From a candidate division WOR-3 bacterium (lineage in GTDB: Bacteria; Hydrothermota; Hydrothermia; Hydrothermales; JAJRUZ01), in assembly GCA_039803925.1 (NCBI GenBank), contig JBDRZL010000002.1:62001-126000 (forward strand): 64,000 bases of DNA. The letters run 5' to 3'. The translations under genes were made by a program, and so were the position numbers. Each line of letters opens with the position of its first letter. The stretch's first letter is position 1. The notes below the pieces were generated by a model. That model was not told where the DNA came from. It ran no database searches and saw only the letters and a list, made by a program, of their open reading frames with translations. Shown here one piece after another: positions 34,759 through 45,999 of the stretch.

Positions 34759-35955
34759 CTATATATTATAGGAAAATTGATATCTTTTTTCATTCATTTT
34801 TTCCTTTATTTTTTTTAAAACCTCATAAAAAATTTCTTTCTCTTTACTATCAAGTTTCTTTTTTGAAGGCGGTTTTATGTTTAAAAAATTTAAAAATTTG
34901 CCATCTTTTTTTATTTCAAAATGAAGATGAGGACCTGTAGATAAACCTGTTGAACCTACAAAACCTATTATCTCTCCCTGTTTAACCCTTTTTCCTTTCC
35001 TTATAAAAGAGGAAATTCTTTTAAGATGTCCATATCCTGTGATATAACCATTTTTATGTCTTATTTTGACAAAATTTCCGTAACCACCCTTCCATCCTGC
35101 AAAAATTACTTCACCGTCTGCCACAGCAAGGACAGGTGTACCAGGTGGTGCAGCATAATCTATTCCATGATGGGGTCTAACTATTCTGAGAATAGGGTGA
35201 AACCTTTTTTTCTTAAATCCTGATGATATTCTCCCATAAGGTAGAGGAGACCTCAAAAAGTATTTTTCAAGAGAATTGCCCAAGGAATCATAATAATTTC
35301 CGTTAAAATAGATTGCTTCCTTCTTACCCACCAATTTTCCATTATATAAAATATATAAGACTTTACCAAAACTTATAAATTCACCTTCAAGAAATTTTCT
35401 TTCAAAGAAAATTGTTACTTCATCCCCTTCTCTAACCTCAGTATTAAAGTCTATTACCCAGGTAAAAATATCGGCAATAAAATCTGCAAGATATTCACCC
35501 CCTTGGTATCCTTGAAATGACTCATATAAATTACTGTTTATTTTTGAATAAATTAAGGTAGTGTCTACATCAATTTTTTTTAAAACCCTTTCAAAACCAA
35601 ATTCCCCATTTTTATCATCTTTAAAAAACCTATTTATAACATTTGGAGTGTCCTTTCTTACAAAATTTACCTCCTTAAGTTTTTTTTCATCACTGAATAA
35701 AAAAATAAATCTATCACCCTCTTTTAGCTTCCTTGTATTAACTTTTTTTTCAAAAAATTTAATAAAATAATAACTCTCTGATACACTGATAAAGGGAATT
35801 TTCCATAAAAGAACTTTTTCCAGACTTTCATTTTTTGACAATTTGTAACTGACAGTTATATTACAATATTCTTTAAAACTTTCTTTAACAAAATTTTTCT
35901 TTTTTTTACATCCTGATATAACTATAAAAATTAAAAAAAATTTAAATAACCTCAT
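34759..35955 (-). CDS. M23 metallopeptidase lipoprotein
   Basis: 398 residues. The N-terminus is a lipoprotein signal with lipobox VISGC (Cys16) followed by a lysine run. The C-terminal lysostaphin-type M23 domain has all zinc and catalytic motifs: HHGIDYA (about 282-288), GYGHL and GPHLHFEI (about 342-349). It is therefore predicted to be an active peptidoglycan endopeptidase, not a LytM-degenerate activator. The middle (about 60-230) resembles the OapA/LysM-like region seen in MepM-type enzymes. It overlaps the glycosyltransferase upstream by 14 bases and abuts alr. Confidence 0.92.
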   Translation of the reverse strand: MRLFKFFLIFIVISGCKKKKNFVKESFKEYCNITVSYKLSKNESLEKVLLWKIPFISVSESYYFIKFFEKKVNTRKLKEGDRFIFLFSDEKKLKEVNFVRKDTPNVINRFFKDDKNGEFGFERVLKKIDVDTTLIYSKINSNLYESFQGYQGGEYLADFIADIFTWVIDFNTEVREGDEVTIFFERKFLEGEFISFGKVLYILYNGKLVGKKEAIYFNGNYYDSLGNSLEKYFLRSPLPYGRISSGFKKKRFHPILRIVRPHHGIDYAAPPGTPVLAVADGEVIFAGWKGGYGNFVKIRHKNGYITGYGHLKRISSFIRKGKRVKQGEIIGFVGSTGLSTGPHLHFEIKKDGKFLNFLNIKPPSKKKLDSKEKEIFYEVLKKIKEKMNEKRYQFSYNI

Positions 35956-37024
35956 TTATAAATTCCTTTATTTCCTCTCTGAATCTTTCTTTTGAAAATC
36001 TTAAAGCATTTTTAACAAGAACATCTTTATCAAATTTCATTTTTTCAAACTTTAAAATAGCTTCAATTAAAGAGTCTTTATTCTGATGTTCAAAAAAAAC
36101 TCCTGTTTCACCATCTATTACTGTATCAAGTGCACCTCCTCCTTTAAAAGCTATAACAGGTGTTCCACAGGCATTGGCTTCCAGAGGAACTATACCAAAA
36201 TCCTCAAGACCTGGCATTATTAAGGCTCTTGCTTTTTGATATAAAGTCCTTAACTCTTCCTTACTAACTGTACCTAAAAACCTTACTCCTTCACCCATAG
36301 GTATTCTTTTTCCTTTATAATAATCCCCTACCACAAAGAGTCTGTAACCCAGTTCTCTTGTTGCTGAAATAGCAATATCAAGTCTCTTATAATCCCTTAT
36401 TCTTCCAACAAAGATGAAATAATTGTCCTTTTCTTCTTGAGAGGGCTTAAAAAAATCAGTATCAACAGGTGGAAATATTACCCTTGCTTTTTTGTTGAAG
36501 TAAAGTTCTATTCTTCTTTTTGTTTCCCTTGAATTTGCTATAAAATAATCAACACGATTTACCGCTGAAAAACTCCATATTCTAAAATAGTGGAGTAAAA
36601 TATCTTTAGTTATTTTAGAAAAAAATTTTTGATTTTTTCTGTATTCATGATAAAAATGAAAAGCATACCTTAAAGGTGTATGAAAATAACTTATGTGTAT
36701 TGAATTAGGTGGAGGAATAATTCCATGAGCGAAACCACTTGTTGAACTTATTATAAGATTAAAATCTCTTAAATCAAAGGTTTCTATAGCAAGGGGATAT
36801 AAAATTGAAAACTCCCTATAAAATTTTAAACTAAAGGGCAATCTCTGAATAAAAGAAGTATAAATTTTTTTACCCTTAAGTTCATTCTGGATTTTTTTTG
36901 GATCAACAAGTAAAGTAAAAATAGGTGCACAAGGGAAAATTTCGGATAGCTCTTTAAGCACATTTTCGGCTCCACCCCATTGATTTAAATAATCATGAAC
37001 AAGAGCAACTTTTAATTTTTTCAT
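35942..37024 (-). CDS. GT4-family glycosyltransferase
   Basis: 360 residues with GT-B fold. The N-terminal acceptor motif is YLNQWGGAENVLKEL; the donor site includes FVGRIRDYKRLDIAI (about 211-225) and the C-terminal PGLEDFGIVPLEANACGTPVIAFKGGG region with the E-x7-E pattern of retaining GT4 enzymes. It transfers a sugar from an NDP-sugar, probably for surface polysaccharide or LPS. It overlaps DUF4416 upstream by 32 bases. Substrates are not inferable. Confidence 0.9.
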   Translation of the reverse strand: MKKLKVALVHDYLNQWGGAENVLKELSEIFPCAPIFTLLVDPKKIQNELKGKKIYTSFIQRLPFSLKFYREFSILYPLAIETFDLRDFNLIISSTSGFAHGIIPPPNSIHISYFHTPLRYAFHFYHEYRKNQKFFSKITKDILLHYFRIWSFSAVNRVDYFIANSRETKRRIELYFNKKARVIFPPVDTDFFKPSQEEKDNYFIFVGRIRDYKRLDIAISATRELGYRLFVVGDYYKGKRIPMGEGVRFLGTVSKEELRTLYQKARALIMPGLEDFGIVPLEANACGTPVIAFKGGGALDTVIDGETGVFFEHQNKDSLIEAILKFEKMKFDKDVLVKNALRFSKERFREEIKEFINEVI

Positions 37025-37538
37025 AATTCTTTTTTAAGGATTCCCTTACTTTCTTAAAAAATTCTTTATAAGCTTCTGTCCTGTAATCAGGATAAGTATA
37101 AGGGAAATCACAGAACTCTCCCTTGCTAAAATAAAGGGTTACTTCAGCAAAAATACCTTTTCCGAGATATATTCTGTGGGAGTAATTTTTTGTGCTTGCG
37201 AGCACAACTTTTGAAAGTTCCACATATCCAGGATCGATATTGATTTTCCTTTTATTATCTTCAAGGAATTTTTTTTCTACCTCAATTGTAAAAAGTTTAA
37301 AATCTACTATCTCATCAGGCTTTTTCAGAGGTTTAAAAGAATAAAATTTCCTTTTTAAATCCTTTCCCATTTCCTTTTCATAGTAGTTAGTGTGAGTAAA
37401 TGGAAATAAATCACTTTCAAATTCTATCTCACCTATCTTTTCTTTTAAGATTAAAATAGCTTCTTCCATTATTTTTTCATCCCTTGCAATCATACCCACA
37501 AAAAACTTTACCCTTGGGGGTTCTTTAAGTTTTATCAT
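36993..37538 (-). CDS. DUF4416 protein
   Basis: 181 residues matching the DUF4416 pattern: KFFVGMIA near the start, FPFTHTNYYEKEMG (about 46-59), INIDPGYVELSKVVLASTKNYSHRIYLG (about 99-126), and FPYTYPDYRTEAY near the end. The family occurs in many anaerobic and thermophilic bacteria and its biochemical role is not known to me. The conserved histidines, aspartate and tyrosines suggest an enzyme or ligand-binding site. First gene of the long minus-strand operon, with TATAAT 7 bases before its ATG and no Shine-Dalgarno sequence. Confidence 0.85.
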   Translation of the reverse strand: MIKLKEPPRVKFFVGMIARDEKIMEEAILILKEKIGEIEFESDLFPFTHTNYYEKEMGKDLKRKFYSFKPLKKPDEIVDFKLFTIEVEKKFLEDNKRKINIDPGYVELSKVVLASTKNYSHRIYLGKGIFAEVTLYFSKGEFCDFPYTYPDYRTEAYKEFFKKVRESLKKNYEKIKSCSCS

Positions 37539-37545
37539 TTTTTAA

Positions 37546-37553
37546 ATTATAAT
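37546..37553. promoter_or_regulatory. palindromic -10 box shared by DUF4416 and the histidine kinase gene
   Basis: ATTATAAT reads as TATAAT on both strands. Minus: 37551-37546, 7 bases before the DUF4416 ATG. Plus: 37548-37553, 9 bases before the kinase ATG; a second TATAAT at 37556-37561 lies 1 base before that ATG. -35 elements are weak on both sides. Confidence 0.45.
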
Positions 37554-37562
37554 TTTATAATA

Positions 37563-38711
37563 ATGGATAAAAAAATTTACATTATTATAACATCAATTTT
37601 AACATTTTTTCTTTTTCTTACCATTATTTTAGAAATAAAAACAATTCCCTTGATAATACTTTTATCTATCATTATTCTTTCAATTTTATTTTATAAAAAC
37701 TGGATAGAACACTCAGTAGAACTGGGTCAAACTGAATTTCCAGCTATTTTTATAGATAGAAACGGAAATGTGATTTTCCAAAATAAATCTCATAAAGAAT
37801 TTTTTGGTTTTTCTGATGAATTTATAATCGGAAATAAAGATCCTACAATACCTGAACATATAACAACTTCAATAATTACGAGGGAAAAAAGTGGTATAGA
37901 TTTATGGGTAAAAGCAAAAAATTTCAAAGGAGAAAATCTTGATATTCTGGTTTTATGCTTTAAAGAAAGAAAAGGATTTATAATTTTCAAAATTCCAATT
38001 GGAAAGGGAAGTCCTATTTTTTCAAAGTTTATGGAGGCAGAAAAGTTAGCAAGTATAGGTAGTATTGCCTCAGGTCTTGCTCATCAGCTCAATACACCCT
38101 TAGGTACAATTCTTTTAACTGCCCAGATGCTTAAAGAAGAAATTGAAAAAAAAGAAATTAAAGAAGAAATTGAGATAATTGAATCACAGGTAAAATTCTG
38201 CCAGGACCTTGTAAAAAAACTTTTATTCCTTTCAAAACCTTCTGAAGAGGAAGAAAAAGAGTTTAATTTAAATGAAGTAATAAAAGAAGTGGCAGGAATT
38301 TTTGAAAAGGTTTTTCAGAAAAAAAATATAAAGTTAAAATTTCTGAAAAGTAATGAAAAAGAAGCAATTGTTTATGGAAAGAAAAATGAAATTGCACAGG
38401 TTTTTATGAACCTTTTTTCAAACTCAATAGACGCAATGGAAAATGGTGGTGAAATTAAAGTTACAAGTTTCATAACACCTTTTGATAGAGTTATTGTAAA
38501 AGTTCAGGATACAGGTAAGGGTATTCCTCCTGAATATGCTGATAGAATTTTTGAACCATTTTTTACAACAAAACCTGCATACAAGGGAACAGGTTTAGGT
38601 CTTTCCATTGTTAAAAGAATAGTTGAATCTCATAGAGGTGTTATAAAACTTATGAATGAAGGTAAAGGTGCCACTTTCCTTATAATATTACCTTTAAGTA
38701 AAAATGCATAA
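37563..38711 (+). CDS. NtrB-like membrane histidine kinase
   Basis: 382 residues. Two N-terminal membrane helices (about 4-44) with a tiny loop, a PAS-like domain (about 55-150), then HisKA with His174 ([12 protein letters not shown]). The HATPase domain has [11 protein letters not shown] (N box), [10 protein letters not shown] and [13 protein letters not shown]. The Q-L-N-T-P form of the H box is usual in kinases paired with NtrC-type regulators. It overlaps the downstream sigma-54 regulator by 8 bases, so they form a two-component pair. Signal unknown. Confidence 0.93.
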   Translation: MDKKIYIIITSILTFFLFLTIILEIKTIPLIILLSIIILSILFYKNWIEHSVELGQTEFPAIFIDRNGNVIFQNKSHKEFFGFSDEFIIGNKDPTIPEHITTSIITREKSGIDLWVKAKNFKGENLDILVLCFKERKGFIIFKIPIGKGSPIFSKFMEAEKLASIGSIASGLAHQLNTPLGTILLTAQMLKEEIEKKEIKEEIEIIESQVKFCQDLVKKLLFLSKPSEEEEKEFNLNEVIKEVAGIFEKVFQKKNIKLKFLKSNEKEAIVYGKKNEIAQVFMNLFSNSIDAMENGGEIKVTSFITPFDRVIVKVQDTGKGIPPEYADRIFEPFFTTKPAYKGTGLGLSIVKRIVESHRGVIKLMNEGKGATFLIILPLSKNA

Positions 38712-39996
38712 AATACTAATTGTTGAAGATGATAATTTACTTGCCAGAACTTTAAAGAAACTATTTAATAAAAGAAATTTAGAAGCTGAGATAGTTAATA
38801 ATGGAAAGGAGGCTCTTAAAAAATTAAAGGAAAATCCTGAATTTTCAATTATTCTTACAGACCTTGTAATGCCTGAAATGGGTGGAATGGAACTTATTGA
38901 AGAAGTCAAAAAATTTTTCCCTGAAATAGAAATTATTGTTATGACTGGCTATGGTGATATAAAAACAGCTGTGGAAGCTATGAAAAAAGGTGCTTCCGAT
39001 TTTCTCACAAAACCTTTTGATAAGGAAGAACTTATTAATATTATCAATAAGCTTATTAAAAAAGAAATTATAGAAAAAGACATAAAAAAGAAAAGAGTTA
39101 AAGAGAAAATAGAAGTAATAGGAGAAAATATTAAATTCAAAAGAATAGTTGAAAAAGCTAAGGTCTCTGCCAAAACTGATTTTCCAGTTCTTATAATAGG
39201 AGAAAGCGGAACCGGAAAGGAAGTAATTGCAAGACTTATACATGAAAATTCAAAAAGGAGTGAAAATATTTTCCTCCCTATTAATTGTTCTGCTATACCT
39301 TCAGAACTTATAGAGTCAGAACTTTTTGGTTATAAAAAAGGAGCCTTCACAGGAGCTACAAGGGATTTTGAAGGGGTCTTTAAAGCAGCAGAAGGTGGAA
39401 CAGTTCTTTTAGATGAAATTTCTGAAATGCCTTTAAATATACAGGCAAAGCTATTAAGAGTAATTGAGACAAAAAAGGTTAAACCCCTCGGATACTCAAA
39501 TGAAATAGATGTTGATGTTAGAATAATAGCAACAAGCAATTTAAGTTTAAAAGAACTTCTATCAGGAAAAATGAGACATGACCTTTTTTACAGATTCGTT
39601 ATAGTTATTGAAATTCCCCCTTTAAGGGAAAGAAAGGATGATATACCTTTGCTATTTGATTACTTTCTAACAAAATATTCCGAAATCTTAGGAATAAAAA
39701 AACCCTTTGTGGATAAAAGGGTAATTGAAATTTTAAATTCCTATAATTTTCCTGGAAATGTCAGGGAACTTGAAAATATAAGTCAAAGGATTTTAACCTT
39801 CTATAAAGAAAATATAGGAGAAGAAGAAATTTTAAACGTGCTAAGAGAAATTGAAGAAACAAGAGAAATTGAAAGGGAAAAAATTATTAAAGTCATAGAG
39901 GAATGCGAAGGAAATAAGAAGAAAGCAGCAGAAATTCTTGGAATATCAAGATCAACTTTATATAGAAAATTAAAGGAATTAAAAATTGAAAATTAG
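38704..39996 (+). CDS. NtrC-family sigma-54 response regulator
   Basis: 430 residues. The receiver domain has phospho-acceptor Asp53 (LTDLVMPEMGG). The AAA+ domain has Walker A GESGTGKE (166-173) and the sigma-54 contact loop GAFTGA (213-218). A Fis-type helix-turn-helix ends the protein (NKKKAAEILGISRSTLYRKL). It activates sigma-54 promoters after phosphorylation by the upstream kinase. Its presence implies RpoN in this organism. Targets are not visible in the window. Confidence 0.95.
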   Translation: MHKILIVEDDNLLARTLKKLFNKRNLEAEIVNNGKEALKKLKENPEFSIILTDLVMPEMGGMELIEEVKKFFPEIEIIVMTGYGDIKTAVEAMKKGASDFLTKPFDKEELINIINKLIKKEIIEKDIKKKRVKEKIEVIGENIKFKRIVEKAKVSAKTDFPVLIIGESGTGKEVIARLIHENSKRSENIFLPINCSAIPSELIESELFGYKKGAFTGATRDFEGVFKAAEGGTVLLDEISEMPLNIQAKLLRVIETKKVKPLGYSNEIDVDVRIIATSNLSLKELLSGKMRHDLFYRFVIVIEIPPLRERKDDIPLLFDYFLTKYSEILGIKKPFVDKRVIEILNSYNFPGNVRELENISQRILTFYKENIGEEEILNVLREIEETREIEREKIIKVIEECEGNKKKAAEILGISRSTLYRKLKELKIEN

Positions 39997-40015
39997 AAAA
40001 AAACAAATTTATAAT
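39986..40015 (+). promoter_or_regulatory. serS promoter, leaderless arrangement
   Basis: TTGAAA (39986-39991), 18-base spacer, TATAAT (40010-40015), then 8 bases to ATG at 40024. The -35 box overlaps the last codons of the upstream regulator. There is no Shine-Dalgarno sequence. Confidence 0.7.
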
Positions 40016-40017
40016 AA

Positions 40018-42102
<2,085 letters not shown>

Positions 42103-42106
<4 letters not shown>

Positions 42107-42130
42107 AATAGTTTAAAAATTTATCATATT
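42103..42130 (+). promoter_or_regulatory. promoter of the gene at 42139
   Basis: TTGAAA (42103-42108), 16-base spacer, CATATT (42125-42130), then 8 bases to ATG at 42139. There is no Shine-Dalgarno sequence. Confidence 0.5.
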
Positions 42131-42138
42131 CTTAAACT

Positions 42139-42726
42139 ATGATCACTTTATTAATTTTTCTTCAATTAATGCCACATATAAAAAGTGCAAAACCTTTTGC
42201 ACAAAATGTATTCGGAGCTCACCTTGTGCTGGCTGAAGATATCGGCTTTATGGGTAATTTCAGAGCAAAAATCTCAAAAAGCATAGATTTTGGGATAAAC
42301 GGCGTGCTTTACACTACTCCTTTCTTTGGAATTCAGGGAGACCTGAATTTTCTAATTCATGAAAAGGAACCAGATATACCCTTTAATGCTTCTTTCTACC
42401 CTCTTTTGGACCTTGGATTTGGTGAAAATCTTTTCTACTTTTCTTTTACAGGTAATTTTGGTATTGATTTTCCAGTTGAAATTCAAGAAGAGGATTTAAA
42501 TTTAAAAATTATACCTTACTTTTTAATTGGAATAGGAGCAGAAGCAGTAAATGTGGATGTGGGAACAAAATCCTATACTGATTCTTCTTTTGAAGCACAT
42601 GGAAGTTTTGGAACTTTCTTTGTTATCACAAAAAAAATGTCAATCCCTGTTGAAATCCACTTTTCTGACGAAGAAAAAGGACCTACAGGATTTTCTTTTT
42701 CAGTTGGAATTTTATTCACTCTTTGA
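42139..42726 (+). CDS. putative exported beta-rich (outer-membrane?) protein
   Basis: 195 residues. Residues 1-15 are a hydrophobic signal-like sequence (ITLLIFLQLMPHI). The remainder alternates hydrophobic and polar residues, with many Gly, Phe and Tyr, and ends FSFSVGILFTL. This resembles a small outer-membrane beta-barrel, whose last strand usually ends in an aromatic or hydrophobic residue. I do not recognise a family. It opens a unit with trpS and ribE, overlapping the trpS start codon by 4 bases. Confidence 0.6.
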   Translation: MITLLIFLQLMPHIKSAKPFAQNVFGAHLVLAEDIGFMGNFRAKISKSIDFGINGVLYTTPFFGIQGDLNFLIHEKEPDIPFNASFYPLLDLGFGENLFYFSFTGNFGIDFPVEIQEEDLNLKIIPYFLIGIGAEAVNVDVGTKSYTDSSFEAHGSFGTFFVITKKMSIPVEIHFSDEEKGPTGFSFSVGILFTL

Positions 42727-43700
42727 AAAGAATATTATCAGGTTTAAGACCAACTGGTAAAGTTCATATAGGAAATTATTTTGGAGCTCTTATTAACTGG
42801 GTAAAATTTCAGGAAAAATATTTTTGTTTTTATGAAGTTGCTGACTGGCATGTATTGACAACAGATATTGAACATCTTGAAATAATGCAAAAAAACATAA
42901 TAGAAACTGTTACAGACTGGATTTCAGCTGGTATTGATCCATCAAAATCAGTTTTATTTGTTCAATCAGGAGTTAAACAGCACGCTGAATTTCACCTATT
43001 GCTCTCAATGCTTGTCAGTGTCACAAGGCTTGAGAGGAATCCAACTTTAAAGGAACAGATAAGAGACCTTGGAAAGGAAGAAGAATTAATTTCTTATGGA
43101 CATTTAGGATATCCTGTTCTTCAAACTGCCGATATTCTTCTTTACAAACCTGAGAAAATCCCTGTTGGGGAAGACCAATTACCCCATCTTGAACTTTCAA
43201 GGGAACTTGCAAGAAGATTTAATTATCTTTTTGGCGAAACTTTTCCAATTCCTGAACCTATTCTTTCACCTTCTCCAAGGGTACCCGGTATAGATAAGAG
43301 GAAAATGTCTAAATCCCTGAATAATGCCATATATCTTTCAGATTCAAAAGAAGAGGTAGAAAACAAAATAAAAAAGGCATTTACTGATCCACAAAAGATT
43401 AAAATGGGTGATAAGGGACATCCTGATGGTTGTGTTGTTTTTGCTTATCACAATCTCGTAAATAGGGAAGAAGTTTCTGAGATAAGAAAAGGTTGTGAAT
43501 CGGGAAAACTCGGATGTGTAGAGTGTAAAAAAAACTGCGCTTTAAAAATGAACAATTTCCTTGAACCAATTAGGGAAAGAAGACTCAAATTAAAGGAAGA
43601 TGAAATAAAGGATATTTTAAGAGAAGGCACTGAAAAAGCAAAAGAAGTCGCAGAAAAAACCATGGAAGAGGTAAGGGAAAAGATGAATCTCTGGAGATAG
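42723..43700 (+). CDS. trpS: tryptophanyl-tRNA synthetase with Fe-S-type cysteine motif
   Basis: 325 residues. Class Ic TrpRS: HIGN at 15-18 (GKVHIGNYFG) and KMSKS at 194-198. The start is TTG in a TTGA overlap with the previous stop. The anticodon-recognition region carries four cysteines, C237, C258, C265 and C268, spaced C-x20-C-x6-C-x2-C, plus C272. Thermotoga maritima TrpRS has a structurally defined 4Fe-4S cluster with nearly the same spacing (C-x22-C-x6-C-x2-C). A cluster here is therefore likely but inferred. It charges tRNA-Trp. ribE follows with a one-base overlap. Confidence 0.96.
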   Translation: MKRILSGLRPTGKVHIGNYFGALINWVKFQEKYFCFYEVADWHVLTTDIEHLEIMQKNIIETVTDWISAGIDPSKSVLFVQSGVKQHAEFHLLLSMLVSVTRLERNPTLKEQIRDLGKEEELISYGHLGYPVLQTADILLYKPEKIPVGEDQLPHLELSRELARRFNYLFGETFPIPEPILSPSPRVPGIDKRKMSKSLNNAIYLSDSKEEVENKIKKAFTDPQKIKMGDKGHPDGCVVFAYHNLVNREEVSEIRKGCESGKLGCVECKKNCALKMNNFLEPIRERRLKLKEDEIKDILREGTEKAKEVAEKTMEEVREKMNLWR

Positions 43701-44314
43701 TGTTTACAGGAATAATAGAAAAAACTGGTAAAATAATTGATATAAAACCGAGAGGGGATGGTAAGGAAATAAAGGTTAAGATTGAGAGTTTTAATTTAAA
43801 AAGGGGAGATAGTGTAAGTATTGATGGTGTTTGTTTGACGGTTGAAGAAATAAAAGGTAATGAATATCTATTTTATCTTTCTAAAAAAACTTTAAAAGAT
43901 ACAAAATTCGGGAAAAAACTTGAAAGGGGGATGATTGTTAATATTGAGGAATCACTAACGCTTTCAAAAAAGATAGGTGGACATTTAATTGAGGGGCATG
44001 TTGATTTTTTTACAAAAATAAGAAATATAAAAAAAATAAAGGAGGAATTTGAATTTTCCTTTGAATTAAAAAAAGAATTTAAAGATTACATTTTTAAAAA
44101 ATCTTCAATAGCAATTGATGGGGTTTCTTTAACAGTTCAGGATGAAGAGGAAAATTTTTTTAAGGTAATGATTATACCCTATACTTATAATAATACCAAT
44201 TTTAAATTTAAAAAGGTAGGCGATTATGTAAATGTAGAGTGTGATTTTTTAATAAAGGGAGTTATAAATTATATAAAAGGACTTTTACCTTTTAAAAATT
44301 TTAAAAAAACATAA
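43700..44314 (+). CDS. ribE: riboflavin synthase, alpha chain
   Basis: 204 residues. Two tandem lumazine-binding repeats: the first begins FTGIIEKTGKI and contains SVSIDGVCLTVEE, the second contains GHVDFFTKI and SSIAIDGVSLTVQD. The enzyme dismutates two 6,7-dimethyl-8-ribityllumazines into riboflavin. Its GTG start overlaps the trpS stop (TAGTG). No other riboflavin genes are present in this window. Confidence 0.95.
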   Translation: MFTGIIEKTGKIIDIKPRGDGKEIKVKIESFNLKRGDSVSIDGVCLTVEEIKGNEYLFYLSKKTLKDTKFGKKLERGMIVNIEESLTLSKKIGGHLIEGHVDFFTKIRNIKKIKEEFEFSFELKKEFKDYIFKKSSIAIDGVSLTVQDEEENFFKVMIIPYTYNNTNFKFKKVGDYVNVECDFLIKGVINYIKGLLPFKNFKKT

Positions 44315-44322
44315 TAAAATTA

Positions 44323-44427
44323 TTAAAATTCTCTTCCCTTTTCAAAAACTTTTTTCATACAGTAGATAACAAGAGAAATGACAGTTGACCAGCCAATTAT
44401 TAAAAAAATCCATCCACCTAAATTCAT
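44323..44427 (-). CDS. 34-residue MetS-like small subunit of the SNF transporter
   Basis: This short gene directly follows the sodium-dependent transporter on the minus strand, its ATG overlapping the transporter's TGA (ATGA, 44427-44424). The peptide begins MNLGGWIFLIIGW, forms one membrane helix (about residues 5-24) and ends with a basic tail (KKVFEKGREF). An AAGGAG sequence lies just before the ATG. One-helix partners of this kind, with a GGW-x-F-x-x-x-x-W core, accompany many NSS/SNF transporters; MetS of the MetPS methionine importer is the known example. Position, coupling and sequence all support it being real. Confidence 0.75.
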   Translation of the reverse strand: MNLGGWIFLIIGWSTVISLVIYCMKKVFEKGREF

Positions 44428-45962
44428 TCCTTCTTCTCCTTTTTAAAGGCAAAATGAACAAGTATAGAGGTAAAAACAAAAAATAGTACAATAAAAATTC
44501 TTGCGATCCATTTTCCTAAAGAAGTTTCTTTAAAAATAGAACTAAAATTCTGGAAAATCCAGAATGTAAAAATTATGATAAGGATTAATGGTGTTATATA
44601 TTTTAGAATAAAATAAAATATTCTTGGCACTTTGATATCAGCACCTTTATTTATCTCCTCCCATGCTTTATCAGGACCAAATAACCAAATAAATATTATT
44701 GTTTCAAGTAAAGCAAAAAAAGTTATAAAAAATGTCCCTACCCAGAAATCAAGCTCATCAAGAAAACCTTTTAAAAAAATGGAAAAGTTTGCAAAAATGA
44801 AAATAAATAAACCCACCATTAAAACTGAAGGTAATCTCCTGATTTTAAATTCATCTTCAAGAAAAGCAATTGCAGGTTGAGTTAAAGCAAGAGAAGAAGT
44901 TATACCAGCAAAAAATAAAAGTGAAAACCACAAAAATCCAAAAAGAAAACCAAAAGGTAAATAAGAAAAGATCGCTGGAACAGATACAAAACCGAGACTG
45001 AAAGCCCCGGATTGAGCAATTTCCTTTGCACTTGCAAGTCCAAAGAAGGCACAAGCTGCTGGAATTGCTATTGACCCTCCAAGAACAACTTCAGCAAATT
45101 CATTTAAAGAAGCTGTTGAAAGACCTGAAAGGGCAATATCATCTTTTTCCTTTAAATAACTGGCATAGGTTAATATTGCTCCCATTCCAACACTCAGGGT
45201 AAAAAAAATCTGTCCTGCTGCTGAAAGCCACACATTTGGATTCAAAAGAGAAGAAAAATCAGGGTTCCATAAGAAACCGAGACCGTCAAGGACTGATACA
45301 CTCGGGTCAACAGGGGAACCAAGTGTTAATACCCTTATAGCAAGTATTACTGCGAATAAAAATAAAGTTGGCATAGCAAGTTTAGCAAAAGCTTCAATAC
45401 CACCTGATATTCCCTTTGCAAGAATAAAAATATTTAAAAAAAATGTTAAAAGGAAAATTAAATAAGCATAAAGAGAAGGTTTCAAAAATATCGGAGAATC
45501 ACTATTAAACCCCGCATAATTTGATAAAAAGGTCCCAAAAATTTTATTTATCTCTTCAAAATTTGCACCTTCAGGAACTTTTGGTAATTTTCCAAAAAGG
45601 GAGCAAAAGGCATAACCAAGGGTCCATGACTCAATGTAGACATAATAAATAACTATTGCAATAGGTCCTGCAAGTCCAATAACACCAAGATACTTTGCAA
45701 AAGGGTTTCTCCATAGCTTGTCAAACATACCAGGGGATGTTCCGTGCCCAAATTTTCCTCCATACCTTCCGATAGCCCATTCAACCCACATAAGAGGTAT
45801 GCCTAAGAGCAGAAGAGAAATAAAGTAGGGTATCATAAAAGCTCCACCCCCATTTTTAGCAGCCTGAACAGGAAACCTCAGGAAATTACCCAACCCCACA
45901 GCATTACCAGCCATTGCTAAAATAAGACCAATCCGTGTAGCCCACCGCTGCCTTGAGTTCAT
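44424..45962 (-). CDS. sodium-dependent NSS/SNF-family transporter
   Basis: 512 residues, about twelve membrane helices. The N-terminal signature is present: RWATRIGLILAMAGNAVGLG followed by NFLRFPVQAAKNGGGAF, the helix-1 sodium and substrate site of LeuT-fold symporters. It imports amino acids or related solutes using the sodium gradient. Substrate is not inferable, though MetP-like transporters take methionine and alanine. A -35/-10 pair ends 7 bases before the ATG. It is followed by a coupled 34-residue partner gene. Confidence 0.93.
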   Translation of the reverse strand: MNSRQRWATRIGLILAMAGNAVGLGNFLRFPVQAAKNGGGAFMIPYFISLLLLGIPLMWVEWAIGRYGGKFGHGTSPGMFDKLWRNPFAKYLGVIGLAGPIAIVIYYVYIESWTLGYAFCSLFGKLPKVPEGANFEEINKIFGTFLSNYAGFNSDSPIFLKPSLYAYLIFLLTFFLNIFILAKGISGGIEAFAKLAMPTLFLFAVILAIRVLTLGSPVDPSVSVLDGLGFLWNPDFSSLLNPNVWLSAAGQIFFTLSVGMGAILTYASYLKEKDDIALSGLSTASLNEFAEVVLGGSIAIPAACAFFGLASAKEIAQSGAFSLGFVSVPAIFSYLPFGFLFGFLWFSLLFFAGITSSLALTQPAIAFLEDEFKIRRLPSVLMVGLFIFIFANFSIFLKGFLDELDFWVGTFFITFFALLETIIFIWLFGPDKAWEEINKGADIKVPRIFYFILKYITPLILIIIFTFWIFQNFSSIFKETSLGKWIARIFIVLFFVFTSILVHFAFKKEKKE

Positions 45963-45969
45963 AGTGAAT

Positions 45970-45999
45970 AATATAAGAAAAATAAAAGTCTAATATCAA
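45970..45999 (-). promoter_or_regulatory. SNF transporter promoter, leaderless arrangement
   Basis: Minus strand: TTGATA (45999-45994), 18-base spacer, TATATT (45975-45970), then 7 bases to the ATG (first base 45962). The rest of the 281-base gap to padR shows no other gene. Confidence 0.65.

Noticed and set aside
38845-39243. 132-codon minus-strand frame opposite the NtrC-like gene
   Set aside because: Antisense shadow of the receiver/AAA+ region, low-complexity Phe/Tyr/Asn composition, no promoter or ribosome-binding site.
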